This document shows, piece by piece, positions 6,734 through 7,143 of a DNA stretch of 7,143 bases. The translations under genes and the position numbers were made by a program. Position 1 is the first letter of the stretch. Each line of letters opens with the position of its first letter. The notes below the pieces were generated by a model. That model was not told where the DNA came from and made no database searches. It was given only the letters and a program-made list of their open reading frames with translations. The DNA is taken from NCBI GenBank assembly GCA_034111325.1, contig JAWUXM010000050.1, positions 1-7,143 on the forward strand, in the 5' to 3' direction. This stretch comes from JAWUXM01 sp034111325 (GTDB taxonomy: Bacteria > Pseudomonadota > Alphaproteobacteria > Rickettsiales > JABIRX01).

Positions 6734-6788
6734 ATCGCTTTTTGCACATTACCATCCTCGTTCCTGTGGTGGTAAAGAGCAAAGCGAT
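6734..6788 (+). other. stem-loop just after the operon
   Basis: Four bases after the methylase stop, ATCGCTTT (6734-6741) pairs with AAAGCGAT (6781-6788). GC (6744-6745) pairs with GC (6779-6780) across a TT bulge. TTACCA (6749-6754) pairs with TGGTAA (6770-6775), leaving a 15-nt loop. It could end or stabilise the operon transcript, but an A-rich stretch follows instead of a U-tract, so it is not a standard intrinsic terminator. A comparable stem-loop (686-730) follows the minus-strand gene at the other end. Confidence 0.6.
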
Positions 6789-6876
6789 CAAAAAGAAAAA
6801 AGGGGATTATTTTAAACGAGCGTTTTCTGAAGTATTCATGTAGGTTAGAAGAATAAGAAATGTTCATGCTCTTTAA
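6789..6876 (-). repeat. right copy of the two-part inverted repeat bounding the island
   Basis: Block 6789-6814 (26 bp) and block 6852-6876 (25 bp) are exact reverse complements of 651-676 and 617-641. The 37-bp spacer (6815-6851) is 28 bp longer than the left spacer and shares no obvious similarity with it. Outside the blocks, GCGTATAACAC (6883-6893) also matches inverted 545-555. That part is the outer end of each attC-like element and is expected from their symmetry. Confidence 0.9.
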
Positions 6877-6884
6877 TGAAAAGC

Positions 6885-7011
6885 GTATAACACAAGCGAT
6901 ATTTCAGCGCCGCTGCTCGCTTCGAGAGTCTTTCTCTATTTTTAAGGAAAAAAGTTCTTACTTTTAAATCCGGTCTCGGAAAGCGCCGAAACATAGCTTT
7001 GTCCGTTAGCC
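6885..7011 (+). repeat. attC-like element 2 (imperfect inverted repeat)
   Basis: The left arm (6888-6910) pairs with the right arm (6983-7008). GCGC 6907-6910 pairs with 6983-6986, TTTC 6902-6905 with GAAA 6988-6991, AGC and neighbours with the 6996-7002 segment, and TAAC 6888-6891 with GTTA 7005-7008. T7000 and CC 7003-7004 are extrahelical. The A/C mismatches at 6906/6987 and 6901/6992 would be G-T wobbles on the minus strand, as in element 1. The ends read GTATAAC and GTTAGCC, each one mismatch from the integron cores RYYYAAC and GTTRRRY. The length of about 127 bp is within the known attC range. The central part (6911-6982) is variable and includes a small CTCG/CGAG hairpin. The next gene starts 17 nt downstream, as in cassette arrays. 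Confidence 0.55.
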
Positions 7012-7027
7012 ACAATTAAAACGTAGC

Positions 7028-7143
7028 ATGAAAAGAAGAGAATTTATTGAAAAATCAACTCTATCGTATTTAGGATTATTACTAAGCCCCACTTTATTGG
7101 CTTCATGCCGTAAAGCCACTTTATTTCCTGATTCAGATTTTTC
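7028..7143 (+). CDS. N-terminus of a Tat-signal lipoprotein (runs off the window)
   Basis: Only the first 38 codons are present. The start, MKRREFIEKSTL, contains a twin-arginine-type motif (RREFI). It is followed by a short hydrophobic stretch (SYLGLLLSPTLLAS) and a lipobox LLASC with Cys 27 as the probable lipidation site. This predicts export of a folded, perhaps cofactor-containing protein by the Tat pathway and anchoring to a membrane. The RREFI type of leader is common on periplasmic redox proteins, for example gluconate dehydrogenase small subunits, but the mature part is missing so no function can be assigned. The ATG at 7028 lies 17 nt past attC-like element 2, with no Shine-Dalgarno. 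It is unrelated in function to the upstream operon and probably marks the next cassette or the chromosomal flank. Confidence 0.75.
   Translation, partial: MKRREFIEKSTLSYLGLLLSPTLLASCRKATLFPDSDF

Noticed and set aside
6734..6814. Classical intrinsic terminator for the operon
   Set aside because: The stem is good, but an A-rich stretch follows on the plus strand instead of a T-run.
6682..6867. Minus-strand 61-codon frame
   Set aside because: It spans the operon end, a stem-loop and the inverted repeat, so it is explained by those structures.

Overview
This is an AT-rich window. Most of it is one five-gene, plus-strand operon (1210-6729) that looks like a regulated, signalling-linked restriction-modification or defence system. 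The host is uncertain. None of the start codons has a convincing Shine-Dalgarno sequence, and the small HTH regulator looks like those of Bacteroidota. The structured intergenic repeats would also fit a spirochaete such as Leptospira. I cannot decide between them by eye.

Layout. Positions 1-760 hold no convincing gene. They contain a 25-bp palindrome, one clear attC-like imperfect inverted repeat (476-553), one weaker one (12-143), a hairpin, and the left copy of a two-part repeat (617-676). A 100-aa acidic protein of unknown function is encoded on the minus strand (1064-762). It is divergent from the operon across a 145-bp intergenic region with two near-identical palindromic operators. The operon encodes: a 72-aa XRE-type regulator; an 810-aa protein with two GHKL ATPase modules (N-terminal MORC/Hsp90-like, C-terminal histidine-kinase-like with an H-box); a 222-aa protein with a complete receiver domain and a helical tail; a 208-aa zinc-type HNH nuclease; and an adenine-N6 DNA methyltransferase. 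The genes overlap or lie within 7 nt of each other. After the operon come a stem-loop, the inverted right copy of the two-part repeat (6789-6876), and a second clear attC-like element (6885-7011). The start of a Tat-signal lipoprotein gene (7028 onward) runs off the window.

The methyltransferase gene has an in-frame TAA at codon 48 (5299-5301). Reading frame and methylase motifs continue after it to 6729, so the modification component is broken by what looks like one substitution, or the base is a sequence error.

Working model (inference): the GHKL protein senses DNA or invasion state and passes a phosphoryl or conformational signal to the receiver protein, which gates the HNH nuclease. The methylase marks self DNA, and the XRE protein times expression like an R-M controller protein. 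GHKL (MORC/paraMORC) ATPases in R-M neighbourhoods are established. The combination with an in-protein histidine-kinase module plus a separate receiver is the unusual part. The two attC-like elements point the same way and enclose the system, suggesting a very large cassette or a cassette-array insertion site.
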